A stretch of DNA of 11,246 nucleotides, from contig JAKEHD010000528.1 in the NCBI GenBank assembly GCA_022615215.1, positions 1 through 11,246 of the forward strand, written 5' to 3'. The translations under genes and the position numbers were made by a program. This document shows, one piece after another, positions 1-11,246 of this stretch. The notes beneath the pieces were generated by a model, which saw only the letters and a list, made by a program, of their open reading frames with translations, did not search any database and was not told the DNA's origin. This DNA comes from Blastocatellia bacterium. GTDB taxonomy: Bacteria; Acidobacteriota; Blastocatellia; UBA7656. Position 1 is the first letter of the stretch. Each line of letters opens with the position of its first letter.

Positions 1-47
1 GCTGATAGCTGATGGCTGATAGCTGATGGCTGATAGCTGATAGCTGA
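1..47. repeat. Heptamer tandem repeat GCTGATR
   Basis: Six full copies of a 7-bp unit (GCTGATA or GCTGATG) plus a five-base partial copy run from the first base of the window; the array may continue to the left. All copies are identical except at the seventh base. It lies upstream of tilS and contains stop codons in the tilS frame, so it is not part of that gene. Heptameric tandem repeats of this style are known from some bacterial intergenic regions, for example the STRR repeats of cyanobacteria. No function can be read from it. Confidence 0.95.
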
Positions 48-74
48 ACAAGGTTGCTTTTTCGACCGATGACG

Positions 75-92
75 CCGCAATATCACTTGCGG
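75..92 (+). other. Small hairpin upstream of tilS
   Basis: CCGCAA and TTGCGG form a perfect 6-bp stem around a 6-base loop, 26 bases before the tilS start. There is no T-run after it, so it does not look like an intrinsic terminator. It could be a leader structure or chance. Confidence 0.3.
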
Positions 93-118
93 GGCGATCT
101 TCTCCTGGCGATAAAAAG

Positions 119-1810
119 GTGAGCGACCATTTAGGAAAAGTTCGAGATTTCATCAATCGCCACTCTATGCTCGAAGGGGCGCGCGGCGTGGTGGTCGCGG
201 TTTCGGGAGGGCCGGATTCGGTGGCGCTCCTCGATATCCTTATGCGCCTGGCAGAAGAATACCGAAAACAATCGGGTGAAAGACCGTCATCGCCGAACTC
301 AAGCGGAGCGGTCGTCTCCGCTTATGCCTCGAATTCCTCATGCTTGATCCCGCCTTTACACCTTCACGTTGCGCACCTGAATCACAGTTTGCGAGGCCGC
401 GAGTCGGATGAAGACGAAGAGTTCGTGCGCGCGATGGCCGAACGAGCAGGGCTTTCTATCACTGTAGGCGTTGCCGACGTGCGCGGCGCGGCGCTCTCGG
501 AGGGCAGAGGCATCGAAGAGTTGGCGCGCGAGATGCGATACGATTTTTTGCTTGCAACGGCAAGGAAGACGGGCTGCGACCGCATCGCTACGGGCCACAC
601 GATGAGCGACCAGGCGGAGACTTTTTTAATGCGGCTCGCGCGCGGCGCGGGACTGCGCGGCCTGGCCGCCATGCGCCCTGTCACTGCGGCACACTCCTTC
701 GGTAACGAGGGACGACATGGAGACGCGGAGACGCGGAGACGCGGAGACGCGGCGAAGGAATACCGACCACCGACCACTGACCACCGACCACTGACCACTG
801 ACCTGCTCATCCGTCCTCTGCTCTGTATATCGCGCGATGAGGTCGAGCAATACTGCCGCGACCGGAGGCTCGACTTTCGCATTGACGCGACAAACCTCGA
901 CACCGGTTACGCCCGCAATCAGGTGCGCCATAATGTGTTGCCCGCGCTCCGGGCCGTCAATCCGCGAGCGGTGGAATCAATAGCGCGAGTTGCTGAAATA
1001 ATAGCTTGCGATTCCGAAGCGCTCGACCGTATTGCCTCCCTCTTGCTCGACCAGGCTCGCCTCGCCTCGCCCTTGTCGGATGAATATGCTTATACGGTCG
1101 AGACTTTCTTTGCGCAACCGGACGGACTCAGACGGCGAATGATAATCGAAGCGATACGGCAAGAACGCGCTCGCACTGAACGCACAGGTTCAGGCCGCCG
1201 ATCAGAGATTGTCTCGAAACACATAAACGCGGTCGAGCGGTTATTAAAGGAGGGCGCGAGCGGCAACCGCATAACACTGCCGGACGGATTGGAAGTATGG
1301 CGCGAGTTCGACCGGCTCGTCTTCAAGACCTCTGAGCGGCGAAAACGATCTATTGAAAAAAAGCTGTACGAGTTTGAAATCGAAGGCGAACGATCCTCGG
1401 TCGAAGCAGGCGGGCTGACTGTCACATTGTTGCGCGGTCAGCCAATCGGCTTGATGGAAACGAGCCTTGGCGAAGCAAAGCAGGAGAAGCAGCGAAGCGG
1501 GAGAGACTGGATGATCGCGGTGCTCGACGATAGCGCGCTCCCTGAAAAGCTGATCGTCAGGCCGCGCCGTCCCGGCGAGCGTGTGCATGTGCTCGGACAG
1601 CGGAGCGCAAAGAAGCTGAAGCGATTGATGATAGACCATAAAATCCCTTCCAGCCGCCGCACGTCCTGGCCACTGCTTGCAACGCCCGACGGTCGCTACG
1701 TATGGTCGCCCGGTCTGCCTCCGGCCGCGGAGTTCGCCGCTCATAGTGACAGTATCACGATTGCCATTTTGCGAGCTTCGAAGGCGCGACCATCTCAAGC
1801 AGCGTTGTAG
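119..1810 (+). CDS. tilS: tRNA(Ile)-lysidine synthetase TilS
   Basis: TilS uses ATP to attach lysine to C34 of the CAU-anticodon tRNA-Ile, converting it to lysidine so that it reads AUA as isoleucine; it acts in the cytosol. The N-terminal PP-loop ATPase motif SGGPDS is at residues 29-34. The family motif HxNHxLRG is at 86-93 and the GHTxxDQAET motif begins at residue 159. A TilS C-terminal domain with VRPRRPGERVHVLG and KKLKRLMIDHKIP lies near residues 480-515. At 563 residues it is longer than the roughly 430-470 of typical TilS, because of two low-complexity inserts: about 52-79 and about 190-230, the second built from tandem DNA repeats. The GTG start at 119 is the first plausible start after in-frame stops at 38-43. 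Its ribosome binding site is weak (AAAAAGG directly before it). It is co-directional with ftsH, 118 bases upstream. Confidence 0.96.
   Translation: MSDHLGKVRDFINRHSMLEGARGVVVAVSGGPDSVALLDILMRLAEEYRKQSGERPSSPNSSGAVVSAYASNSSCLIPPLHLHVAHLNHSLRGRESDEDEEFVRAMAERAGLSITVGVADVRGAALSEGRGIEELAREMRYDFLLATARKTGCDRIATGHTMSDQAETFLMRLARGAGLRGLAAMRPVTAAHSFGNEGRHGDAETRRRGDAAKEYRPPTTDHRPLTTDLLIRPLLCISRDEVEQYCRDRRLDFRIDATNLDTGYARNQVRHNVLPALRAVNPRAVESIARVAEIIACDSEALDRIASLLLDQARLASPLSDEYAYTVETFFAQPDGLRRRMIIEAIRQERARTERTGSGRRSEIVSKHINAVERLLKEGASGNRITLPDGLEVWREFDRLVFKTSERRKRSIEKKLYEFEIEGERSSVEAGGLTVTLLRGQPIGLMETSLGEAKQEKQRSGRDWMIAVLDDSALPEKLIVRPRRPGERVHVLGQRSAKKLKRLMIDHKIPSSRRTSWPLLATPDGRYVWSPGLPPAAEFAAHSDSITIAILRASKARPSQAAL
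720..751 (+). repeat. Octamer tandem repeat inside tilS
   Basis: Four exact copies of GAGACGCG lie within the tilS reading frame. They encode an Arg/Asp/Glu-rich stretch around residues 201-212. The unit length is not a multiple of three, so each copy is read in a different frame, which indicates the DNA rather than the protein is what was repeated. It lies between the GLxGLAAM segment and the LIRPLL segment of the N-terminal domain, a place where other TilS proteins have a short loop. Confidence 0.9.
763..803 (+). repeat. Heptamer tandem repeat CYGACCA inside tilS
   Basis: Nearly six copies of a 7-bp unit (CCGACCA or CTGACCA) follow the octamer array by 11 bases, still in the tilS frame. 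They encode a Pro/Thr/Asp/His-rich segment near residues 215-229, immediately before the conserved LLIRPLL strand. The unit length matches the heptamers at 1-47 and 7951-7974, although the sequence differs. Confidence 0.92.
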
Positions 1811-1855
1811 ACTCTATAAACGTAGAGCTTATAAGGAGGCAGCGTTAGAGAGTCA

Positions 1856-1884
1856 TTGCGTATCAAAATGATGTAAGCTAGAAT
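1856..1884 (+). promoter_or_regulatory. Probable sigma70-type promoter for ftsH
   Basis: TTGCGT (1856-1861) and TAGAAT (1879-1884) are separated by exactly 17 bases, 45 bases before the ftsH start codon. This would let ftsH be expressed independently of tilS. It is judged by consensus match only. Confidence 0.6.
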
Positions 1885-1916
1885 TTAACAACGACGCAGC
1901 AGCGTCCGTTTTTATT

Positions 1917-1921
1917 GGAGG
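1917..1921 (+). promoter_or_regulatory. Ribosome binding site fixing the TTG start of ftsH
   Basis: GGAGG sits seven bases before TTG at 1929. The protein read from this TTG begins with a short polar stretch and then the first membrane helix, as in other FtsH proteins, so the non-ATG start is well supported. Confidence 0.85.
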
Positions 1922-1928
1922 TAACAAG

Positions 1929-7943
<6,015 letters not shown>

Positions 7944-7950
7944 TGGAAGT

Positions 7951-7974
7951 GATGCGCGATGCGTGATGTGTGAT
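7951..7974. repeat. Short heptamer repeat GATGYGY after ftsH
   Basis: Three 7-bp units (GATGCGC, GATGCGT, GATGTGT) and three bases of a fourth lie 8 bases after the ftsH stop codon. It is a third heptamer family in this window besides those at 1-47 and 763-803. Confidence 0.7.
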
Positions 7975-7980
7975 TTTACG

Positions 7981-8008
7981 GGCGATTGGCTCGAAAGAGT
8001 TGATCGCC
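7981..8008 (+). terminator. Hairpin terminator between ftsH and dtd
   Basis: GGCGATTGGCTC and GAGTTGATCGCC form a 12-bp stem (three G-U pairs when read on the plus strand) closed by a GAAA tetraloop, 37 bases after the ftsH stop. TGTTTCATT follows it, a weak T-tract. The minus-strand gene dtd ends 58 bases away, so the same hairpin could serve both convergent transcripts. On the minus strand the TTTC loop and C-A mismatches make it weaker. Confidence 0.65.
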
Positions 8009-8066
8009 TGTTTCATTCACAATCCCTCCCTCACGGTCGGGGTACTGATCGCACATCGCTTATTTC

Positions 8067-8516
8067 TCAAAATCCTTTACGACTGTCGAGAAGAATCGTC
8101 ACCGGTCCCTCGTTTACGAGGCTCACCCGCATCATCGCTTGAAAGACGCCCGTCTCAACCGCAAGTCCCTGACTTCGCACGCGCTCGACGAAATATTCGT
8201 ACAGAGCGTTCGCTTTTTCAGGTTCGGCTGCATCCGTGTAGGAAGGCCGACGGCCGCGCCGCGCGTCGCCGTATAGCGTAAACTGCGAGACGACGAGCAT
8301 CGCCCCGCCTGTATCTGCAAGCGAGCGATTCATCTTGCCGTCTTCGTCGTTGAATATGCGGAGGTGGACGATCTTTTCGACGAGGTAATCGGCGTCCTGC
8401 GGGCTGTCTTCGCGCCCGACCCCAAGCAATACGAGGAGTCCCGCGCCTATCTCGCCCGTCATTCGGCCTTCGACTTCGACACTGGCTTCGGCCACCCGCT
8501 GCACCACTGCGCGCAT
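8067..8516 (-). CDS. dtd: D-aminoacyl-tRNA deacylase (Dtd)
   Basis: Dtd hydrolyses D-amino acids (classically D-Tyr) wrongly attached to tRNA, and also glycine from tRNA-Ala, recycling the tRNA in the cytosol. The 149-residue product has the usual family length and start, MRAVVQRVAEASVEVEG. The two signature motifs are SQFTLYGD (77-84) and NEGPVT (135-140). The second corresponds to the NxGPVT motif containing the Gly-Pro pair that excludes L-amino acids. The ATG at 8516 is preceded by GGGAG eight bases upstream on the minus strand. The gene lies 30 bases downstream of the zinc-ribbon gene on the same strand, so the two are probably cotranscribed. It is convergent with ftsH. No residue appears to be missing. 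Confidence 0.96.
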   Translation of the reverse strand: MRAVVQRVAEASVEVEGRMTGEIGAGLLVLLGVGREDSPQDADYLVEKIVHLRIFNDEDGKMNRSLADTGGAMLVVSQFTLYGDARRGRRPSYTDAAEPEKANALYEYFVERVRSQGLAVETGVFQAMMRVSLVNEGPVTILLDSRKGF

Positions 8517-8546
8517 ATATCAAGCTCCCCTATAGCAAAATGCTGT

Positions 8547-9059
8547 TCAACTTTTTTTGATCTTCAATTCGCCAAGCAGTGTTCCCACATCGACATGCAG
8601 CCGACGAAGCGATTCCTCGTAATCTGGCGAGACGTATTCATCGAAGTCTATGCCATTGTGTATCTTTTGCCCTCGCACCTGAAGAGTGGCAAGGAGTGAA
8701 ATGCCTGTGACCCGTATACCTACATCATCGGGCACTAGAACTGTTGCATCTCCCAAGATCGTATAGACGCGAATCTTTGTTTCGCCGGGCGGCAGCGCCT
8801 CAGCCGTCAGGTCGATTTTGACCTGGCCTAAAACGGTCAGGGCGCTATGTCCGTTTAGCGACCGCCCCGTGTTGGATACGACGGCTGAATTGAATATGCC
8901 GAACGTCGTTCTGCCTCTGCGTTTGCCGGTGATCGCGCCCGGTTGCTCGGTATCTGAAAGCGCCTCGGAGACCGGTACGAGATGGGTGCCGCACGACCGG
9001 CAAAACTTGTCTCCCGCCGACTGCTTACCGCACTTCGGGCAGAATATGGTTGATTCCAT
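8547..9059 (-). CDS. Zinc-ribbon protein with LiaF-C-like domain
   Basis: The 170-residue product starts with a zinc ribbon with two CxxC knuckles: C7-P-K-C10 and C20-R-S-C23. A basic linker (KRRGR, about residues 46-50) follows. From about residue 65 to the end is a hydrophobic/Gly-alternating domain with ILGDATVLVPDDVGIRVTG and a terminal LHVDVGTLLGELKIK. This resembles the C-terminal domain of LiaF-type cell-wall-stress proteins, from the pattern of strands and the VPxDVGxxV motif. I see no membrane helix or signal peptide, unlike LiaF itself. The ATG at 9059 is chosen because GGAG lies five bases before it and it starts right at the zinc ribbon. The frame stays open to an ATG at 9401, but that stretch is non-protein-like and covers a DNA repeat. 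The exact function is unknown; a regulatory or sensing role is a guess. Confidence 0.8.
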   Translation of the reverse strand: MESTIFCPKCGKQSAGDKFCRSCGTHLVPVSEALSDTEQPGAITGKRRGRTTFGIFNSAVVSNTGRSLNGHSALTVLGQVKIDLTAEALPPGETKIRVYTILGDATVLVPDDVGIRVTGISLLATLQVRGQKIHNGIDFDEYVSPDYEESLRRLHVDVGTLLGELKIKKS

Positions 9060-9140
9060 AAAGGCTCCGCGCCATAGATTGAAAGCCTCATAACTCGTCC
9101 GCACAAATTTAGCACAAAATGCTGGCCGTTGTAGAGAATG

Positions 9141-9176
9141 CGAGGTTGCCTGAACCTTCAGATGATATGAACCTCG
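9141..9176. other. Inverted repeat upstream of zinc-ribbon gene
   Basis: CGAGGTT (9141-9147) and AACCTCG (9170-9176) form a 7-bp stem. A shorter hairpin, AGGTT/AACCT, overlaps it. It lies about 80 bases upstream of the zinc-ribbon start and could be an operator or leader structure. No clear promoter for that gene could be recognised. Confidence 0.35.
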
Positions 9177-9187
9177 ACCTAAGTGAT

Positions 9188-9224
9188 GGATTTCCGGCTT
9201 CCCACATTCCATCGCCCGATTCAG
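9188..9224. repeat. 37-bp direct repeat, copy 1
   Basis: This segment, from GGATTTCCGGCTT to CCCGATTCAG, is identical over 37 bases to 9259-9295. The last part of this copy (GCCCGA at 9214-9219) also pairs with TCGGGC at 9225-9230 around a TTCAG loop, giving a perfect 6-bp hairpin that copy 2 lacks. Confidence 0.95.
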
Positions 9225-9258
9225 TCGGGCACGTTTCTGCTTCAGAGCCTGATTGAGA

Positions 9259-9295
9259 GGATTTCCGGCTTCCCACATTCCATCGCCCGATTCAG
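9259..9295. repeat. 37-bp direct repeat, copy 2
   Basis: This is an exact second copy of 9188-9224, after a 34-base spacer. Only two copies exist, and the flanks show no terminal inverted repeats or target duplication. It lies in the intergenic region between the divergent zinc-ribbon and ribbon-helix-helix genes. Confidence 0.95.
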
Positions 9296-9418
9296 GGCCG
9301 CCGAGGTCAACTCCGCACCTGGATCCTGCGAGAGCGATCATCCCCGTATCACTCGCGTGAAAACATCCATCACTATCGCAAGGTATACGAAGGCTCGGCA
9401 CCGCCGTAAAAAATAGGC

Positions 9419-9447
9419 TTGACTTGCTTGATGTGTTGATGTATAAG
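9419..9447 (+). promoter_or_regulatory. Near-consensus sigma70 promoter of the RHH-nadA operon
   Basis: TTGACT (9419-9424) and TATAAG (9442-9447) are 17 bases apart, 41 bases before the ATG of the ribbon-helix-helix gene. It is the best promoter match in the window. Confidence 0.8.
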
Positions 9448-9468
9448 ATTTATATAAAATTTATATAA
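9448..9468 (+). promoter_or_regulatory. Possible operator: two ATTTATATAA repeats spaced 11 bp
   Basis: ATTTATATAA occurs at 9448-9457 and again at 9459-9468, directly after the -10 box and over the expected transcription start. The 11-bp period places both on the same face of the helix. Ribbon-helix-helix dimers typically bind such tandem sites cooperatively, and the gene downstream encodes one, so autoregulation is a reasonable inference. Confidence 0.5.
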
Positions 9469-9488
9469 GACAGAGATGGATTAAAGAG

Positions 9489-9683
9489 ATGCAGAAGAAA
9501 AAAGTCAGAACCTTTTCAGCGACGGACAGAGATGTGGCGATGCTTGAAGCGGTTGCGCGGTATCACGGAATGAACAAGAGCGCGACCATAGCGAGCCTTG
9601 TCCGCAAAGAGTTCTGGAGAATATTCCCCGCGGGCACGGACAAGGTGAAGCCTGATCGCGGGGCGAAAGTGGAGGAAAAATGA
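9489..9683 (+). CDS. Small ribbon-helix-helix (CopG/Arc-like) protein
   Basis: This 64-residue protein has a basic N-terminus (MQKKK) and then VRTFSATDRDVAMLEAVARY, the beta strand and first helix of a ribbon-helix-helix fold. The turn HGMNKSATIASLVRKEF follows with the second helix, ending near residue 45, and the tail is Lys/Glu-rich. Such proteins bind DNA as dimers and usually repress their own operon. Its TGA overlaps the nadA ATG by the ATGA pattern, so the two are translationally coupled. A near-consensus promoter and a tandem AT-rich repeat lie immediately upstream. No toxin gene accompanies it, so an antitoxin role is less likely than regulation of nadA. The target and ligand, if any, are unknown. 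The ribosome binding site is weak. Confidence 0.8.
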   Translation: MQKKKVRTFSATDRDVAMLEAVARYHGMNKSATIASLVRKEFWRIFPAGTDKVKPDRGAKVEEK

Positions 9684-10666
9684 GCACTCAAATGGTCAAC
9701 TTGAATTCGGCGTTCGCGCCCGCGACGAATGGAGAGCGCGCCGCCTCGATGGATGAGATACGCGAGCTTGCGCGCCGCCGCAACGCGATCATACTGGCGC
9801 ACAACTATCAGGTGTCGGACGTTCAGGATGTGGCGGATTTCACGGGCGACAGCCTCGGCCTCGCCATCGAAGCGCAGAAGACCGACGCCGAATTGATTAT
9901 CTTCTGCGGCGTGCATTTCATGGCCGAATCGGCCAAGATCATGAACCCCGAAAAGAGAGTGCTGCTGCCGAGCCTTGCAGCCGGGTGTTCGCTGGCCGAT
10001 TCCATAACGCCCGAAAGCCTCGAAGAGTGGCGCAGTCGCTATCCCGATCATACGGTGGTGACTTACGTGAACTCCACAGCCGAAGTCAAAGCGATGAGCG
10101 ACATCTGCTGCACGTCGGCCAACGCGGTGTCTGTGATCCGCAGCCTGCATTCGGACAAGATACTGTTTACTCCCGACCGCAACCTCGGCAACTGGGTGAA
10201 GAAGCAGGTGCCCGAAAAGGATATAGTCGTCTACGATGGGGCCTGTCCCACTCACGATGTGCTGCGGGGCGCAAGCGTCAGCAAGGTGCGCTCGGCTTTT
10301 CCCGACGCAGTAGTGATCGCGCATCCCGAATGCCGCGAAGACATCATCGCGCTTGCCGACGAGGTTTGCTCGACATCCGCCATGCTCGACCGGATAGCCA
10401 GGCACCCGGAGGCCAGGACGTTCATCGTGGCGACCGAAAGCGGAATCATTCATCAGATGAAGAAGCGTTATCCCGACCGCGAATTCGTCATGGCGGACGG
10501 CTGCATAGGATGCCGGCTGCATTGCCCTTACATGAAGATGATTTCGCTCACGAATGTGAAGCGGTCTCTCCTTGAAGACAAATTCGAGATCACTGTAGAG
10601 CCTGATGTAATGGAAGGCGCTCGCCGCACGCTCGAACGTATGCTTGCCGTGCCGCGCGATAACTGA
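9680..10666 (+). CDS. nadA: Quinolinate synthase A (NadA)
   Basis: NadA condenses iminoaspartate with dihydroxyacetone phosphate to quinolinate, the first ring intermediate of de novo NAD synthesis, using a [4Fe-4S] cluster. The 328-residue product begins its conserved core with AIILAHNYQ (36-44). It contains candidate cluster cysteines C103 (AAGCSLAD) and C218 (HPEC), plus a C-terminal GCIGCRLHC motif with C275, C278 and C282. Other family motifs are TYVNSTAEVKA and PDRNLGNWV. GGAGG lies four bases before the ATG, within the end of the ribbon-helix-helix gene, and the genes overlap by four bases. No nadB or nadC is visible in the window. No clear terminator was seen between nadA and the omegaRNA/IscB element. 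Confidence 0.97.
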   Translation: MSTQMVNLNSAFAPATNGERAASMDEIRELARRRNAIILAHNYQVSDVQDVADFTGDSLGLAIEAQKTDAELIIFCGVHFMAESAKIMNPEKRVLLPSLAAGCSLADSITPESLEEWRSRYPDHTVVTYVNSTAEVKAMSDICCTSANAVSVIRSLHSDKILFTPDRNLGNWVKKQVPEKDIVVYDGACPTHDVLRGASVSKVRSAFPDAVVIAHPECREDIIALADEVCSTSAMLDRIARHPEARTFIVATESGIIHQMKKRYPDREFVMADGCIGCRLHCPYMKMISLTNVKRSLLEDKFEITVEPDVMEGARRTLERMLAVPRDN

Positions 10667-10773
10667 AATGTATGTGAAACACAAAGCTTTTGCTCCAATC
10701 GCCCGTCGTTTCCCTTCAAGTATAGGGGATCGGTCTGTTGGTAGAATTAATCCAGACTTTCTCGATTCACTGC

Positions 10774-11066
10774 GGGTCTAAGCTACGAAAAGGTCCGTTC
10801 GGGTCTGAGATCGGAGCCATTGTCAACTACCGCCAGCTAAAGCAGGCGGCTTGTCTGGTAGTAGCGGATGCCAACCGTGAACCCGATGAGGGCAACTAGG
10901 AGACTAGCTTGATGGAAGTTCTTGAAAAAGGACGTTTGAACCTAACTGAACGGTCTGGACGTGGCAGTCCAAAGTATATTGCGGATGTTACGCTAGTCTG
11001 CTTTCCCTACGACCGTCAGCAGCGAAGCGTGTCCAACCGCCGAAAGGCGTGAAAGAGGTAACTCTT
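10774..11066 (+). ncRNA. Probable omegaRNA (HEARO) of an IscB element
   Basis: This is a stretch of about 290 bases without a credible gene, rich in nested stems and directly followed by an IscB-like start. Visible pairings are: CCGCC/GGCGG (10830-10834 with 10845-10849) within ACTA/TAGT; CTAG-GAGA-CTAG with a GNRA-type loop around 10904-10915; TGGAC/GTCCA (10956-10960 with 10967-10971); a long-range stem CTGAACGGTC with GACCGTCAG (10946-10955 with 11011-11019, one bulged A); and CGCC-GAAA-GGCG (11038-11049). In IscB systems the guide RNA is encoded directly upstream of the nuclease and carries its guide at the 5' end. The 5' boundary given here is approximate, and the guide should lie just before it. 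Confidence 0.8.
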
Positions 11067-11246
11067 ATGCAGTATGTTCCAGTAGTAAGCAAATCAGGCA
11101 ACCCTCTTATGCCTTGCCATCCGGCAAGAGCAAGGGAATTGTTGAAGAAAGGCAAAGCCATTGCTCGTCGCTCCAAAGGGTTCTTCTACATTCAACTCAC
11201 TGAGCGCGAAGATGGCGATACTCAACCAATCGCTTGCGGCATTGAC
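11067..11246 (+). CDS. iscB: IscB-type RNA-guided nuclease, N-terminal part (truncated by window end)
   Basis: The 60 visible residues start MQYVPVVSKSGNPLMPC and continue with HPARARELLKKGKAIARR. This is the PLMP domain typical of IscB, named for the Pro-Leu-Met-Pro motif seen here at residues 13-16. The last visible residues, ACGID, match the start of the RuvC-I motif, with D60 as its likely catalytic aspartate. The HNH and later RuvC parts lie beyond the window. IscB is the transposon-encoded ancestor-type relative of Cas9; with its omegaRNA it cuts guide-matched DNA. The ATG has AGAGG eight bases upstream and sits directly after the structured RNA region. A related RRXRR/HNH protein of the same family without nuclease function cannot be excluded from the fragment. 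Confidence 0.88.
   Translation, partial: MQYVPVVSKSGNPLMPCHPARARELLKKGKAIARRSKGFFYIQLTEREDGDTQPIACGID

Noticed and set aside
382..931. Minus-strand frames opposite tilS
   Set aside because: They arise from GC bias and the tandem arrays and show no domain; tilS on the plus strand is unambiguous.
9188..9295. CRISPR-like repeat-spacer-repeat
   Set aside because: There are only two repeats and one spacer, no cas genes nearby, and the spacer end pairs with the repeat as a simple hairpin.
9060..9401. N-terminal extension of the zinc-ribbon gene to an ATG at 9401 on the minus strand
   Set aside because: The added 114 residues are not protein-like, they include a duplicated peptide caused by the 37-bp DNA repeat, and a well-placed ribosome binding site supports the start at 9059.
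9489..9683. Antitoxin of a toxin-antitoxin pair
   Set aside because: The next gene is nadA, not a toxin, and no small toxin-like frame adjoins it.
10988..11176. 62-codon minus-strand frame over the omegaRNA/IscB junction
   Set aside because: It overlaps the structured RNA and the conserved PLMP domain on the other strand and has no support.

Overview
The window carries a short stretch of bacterial chromosome of moderate GC with four housekeeping functions: tRNA-Ile lysidine synthetase (tilS), the membrane AAA+ protease FtsH, D-aminoacyl-tRNA deacylase (dtd) and quinolinate synthase (nadA). Overlaid on these is an unusual load of selfish or repetitive DNA. The organism is not named by any single feature. 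The bacterial gene set, the abundance of heptameric tandem repeats and the many inteins are compatible with an environmental lineage such as Acidobacteriota (Blastocatellia-like), but this is a weak inference.

Left part (1-1928). A heptamer tandem repeat opens the window. It is followed by tilS (GTG start), whose coding frame itself contains an octamer and a heptamer tandem array. A good sigma70-type promoter lies between tilS and ftsH.

Centre (1929-7943). One uninterrupted 2004-codon frame encodes FtsH (TTG start, strong ribosome binding site) interrupted by three complete inteins of 428, 448 and 493 residues. They sit in the Walker A lysine/threonine junction, just after the pore loop, and at the start of Walker B. 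Removing them leaves a normal 635-residue FtsH. The mature pieces between inteins are only 32 and 15 residues long. Each intein has intact splicing residues and two LAGLIDADG endonuclease motifs, and two also carry a helix-turn-helix-like segment.

Middle right (7944-9488). A strong hairpin terminator separates ftsH from a convergent minus-strand pair: a zinc-ribbon protein with a LiaF-C-like domain, then dtd. Upstream of that pair is about 430 bases of intergenic DNA with an exact 37-bp direct repeat and hairpins. It ends in a near-consensus promoter with two AT-rich 10-bp repeats spaced one helical turn apart.

Right part (9489-11246). That promoter drives a 64-residue ribbon-helix-helix protein whose stop codon overlaps the nadA start, suggesting a small autoregulated NAD-synthesis operon. 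Downstream of nadA is a structured non-coding region of about 300 nt directly followed by the first 60 codons of an IscB-type protein (PLMP domain up to the start of RuvC-I). This is the omegaRNA (HEARO)/IscB arrangement, a transposon-encoded RNA-guided nuclease that is cut off by the window edge.
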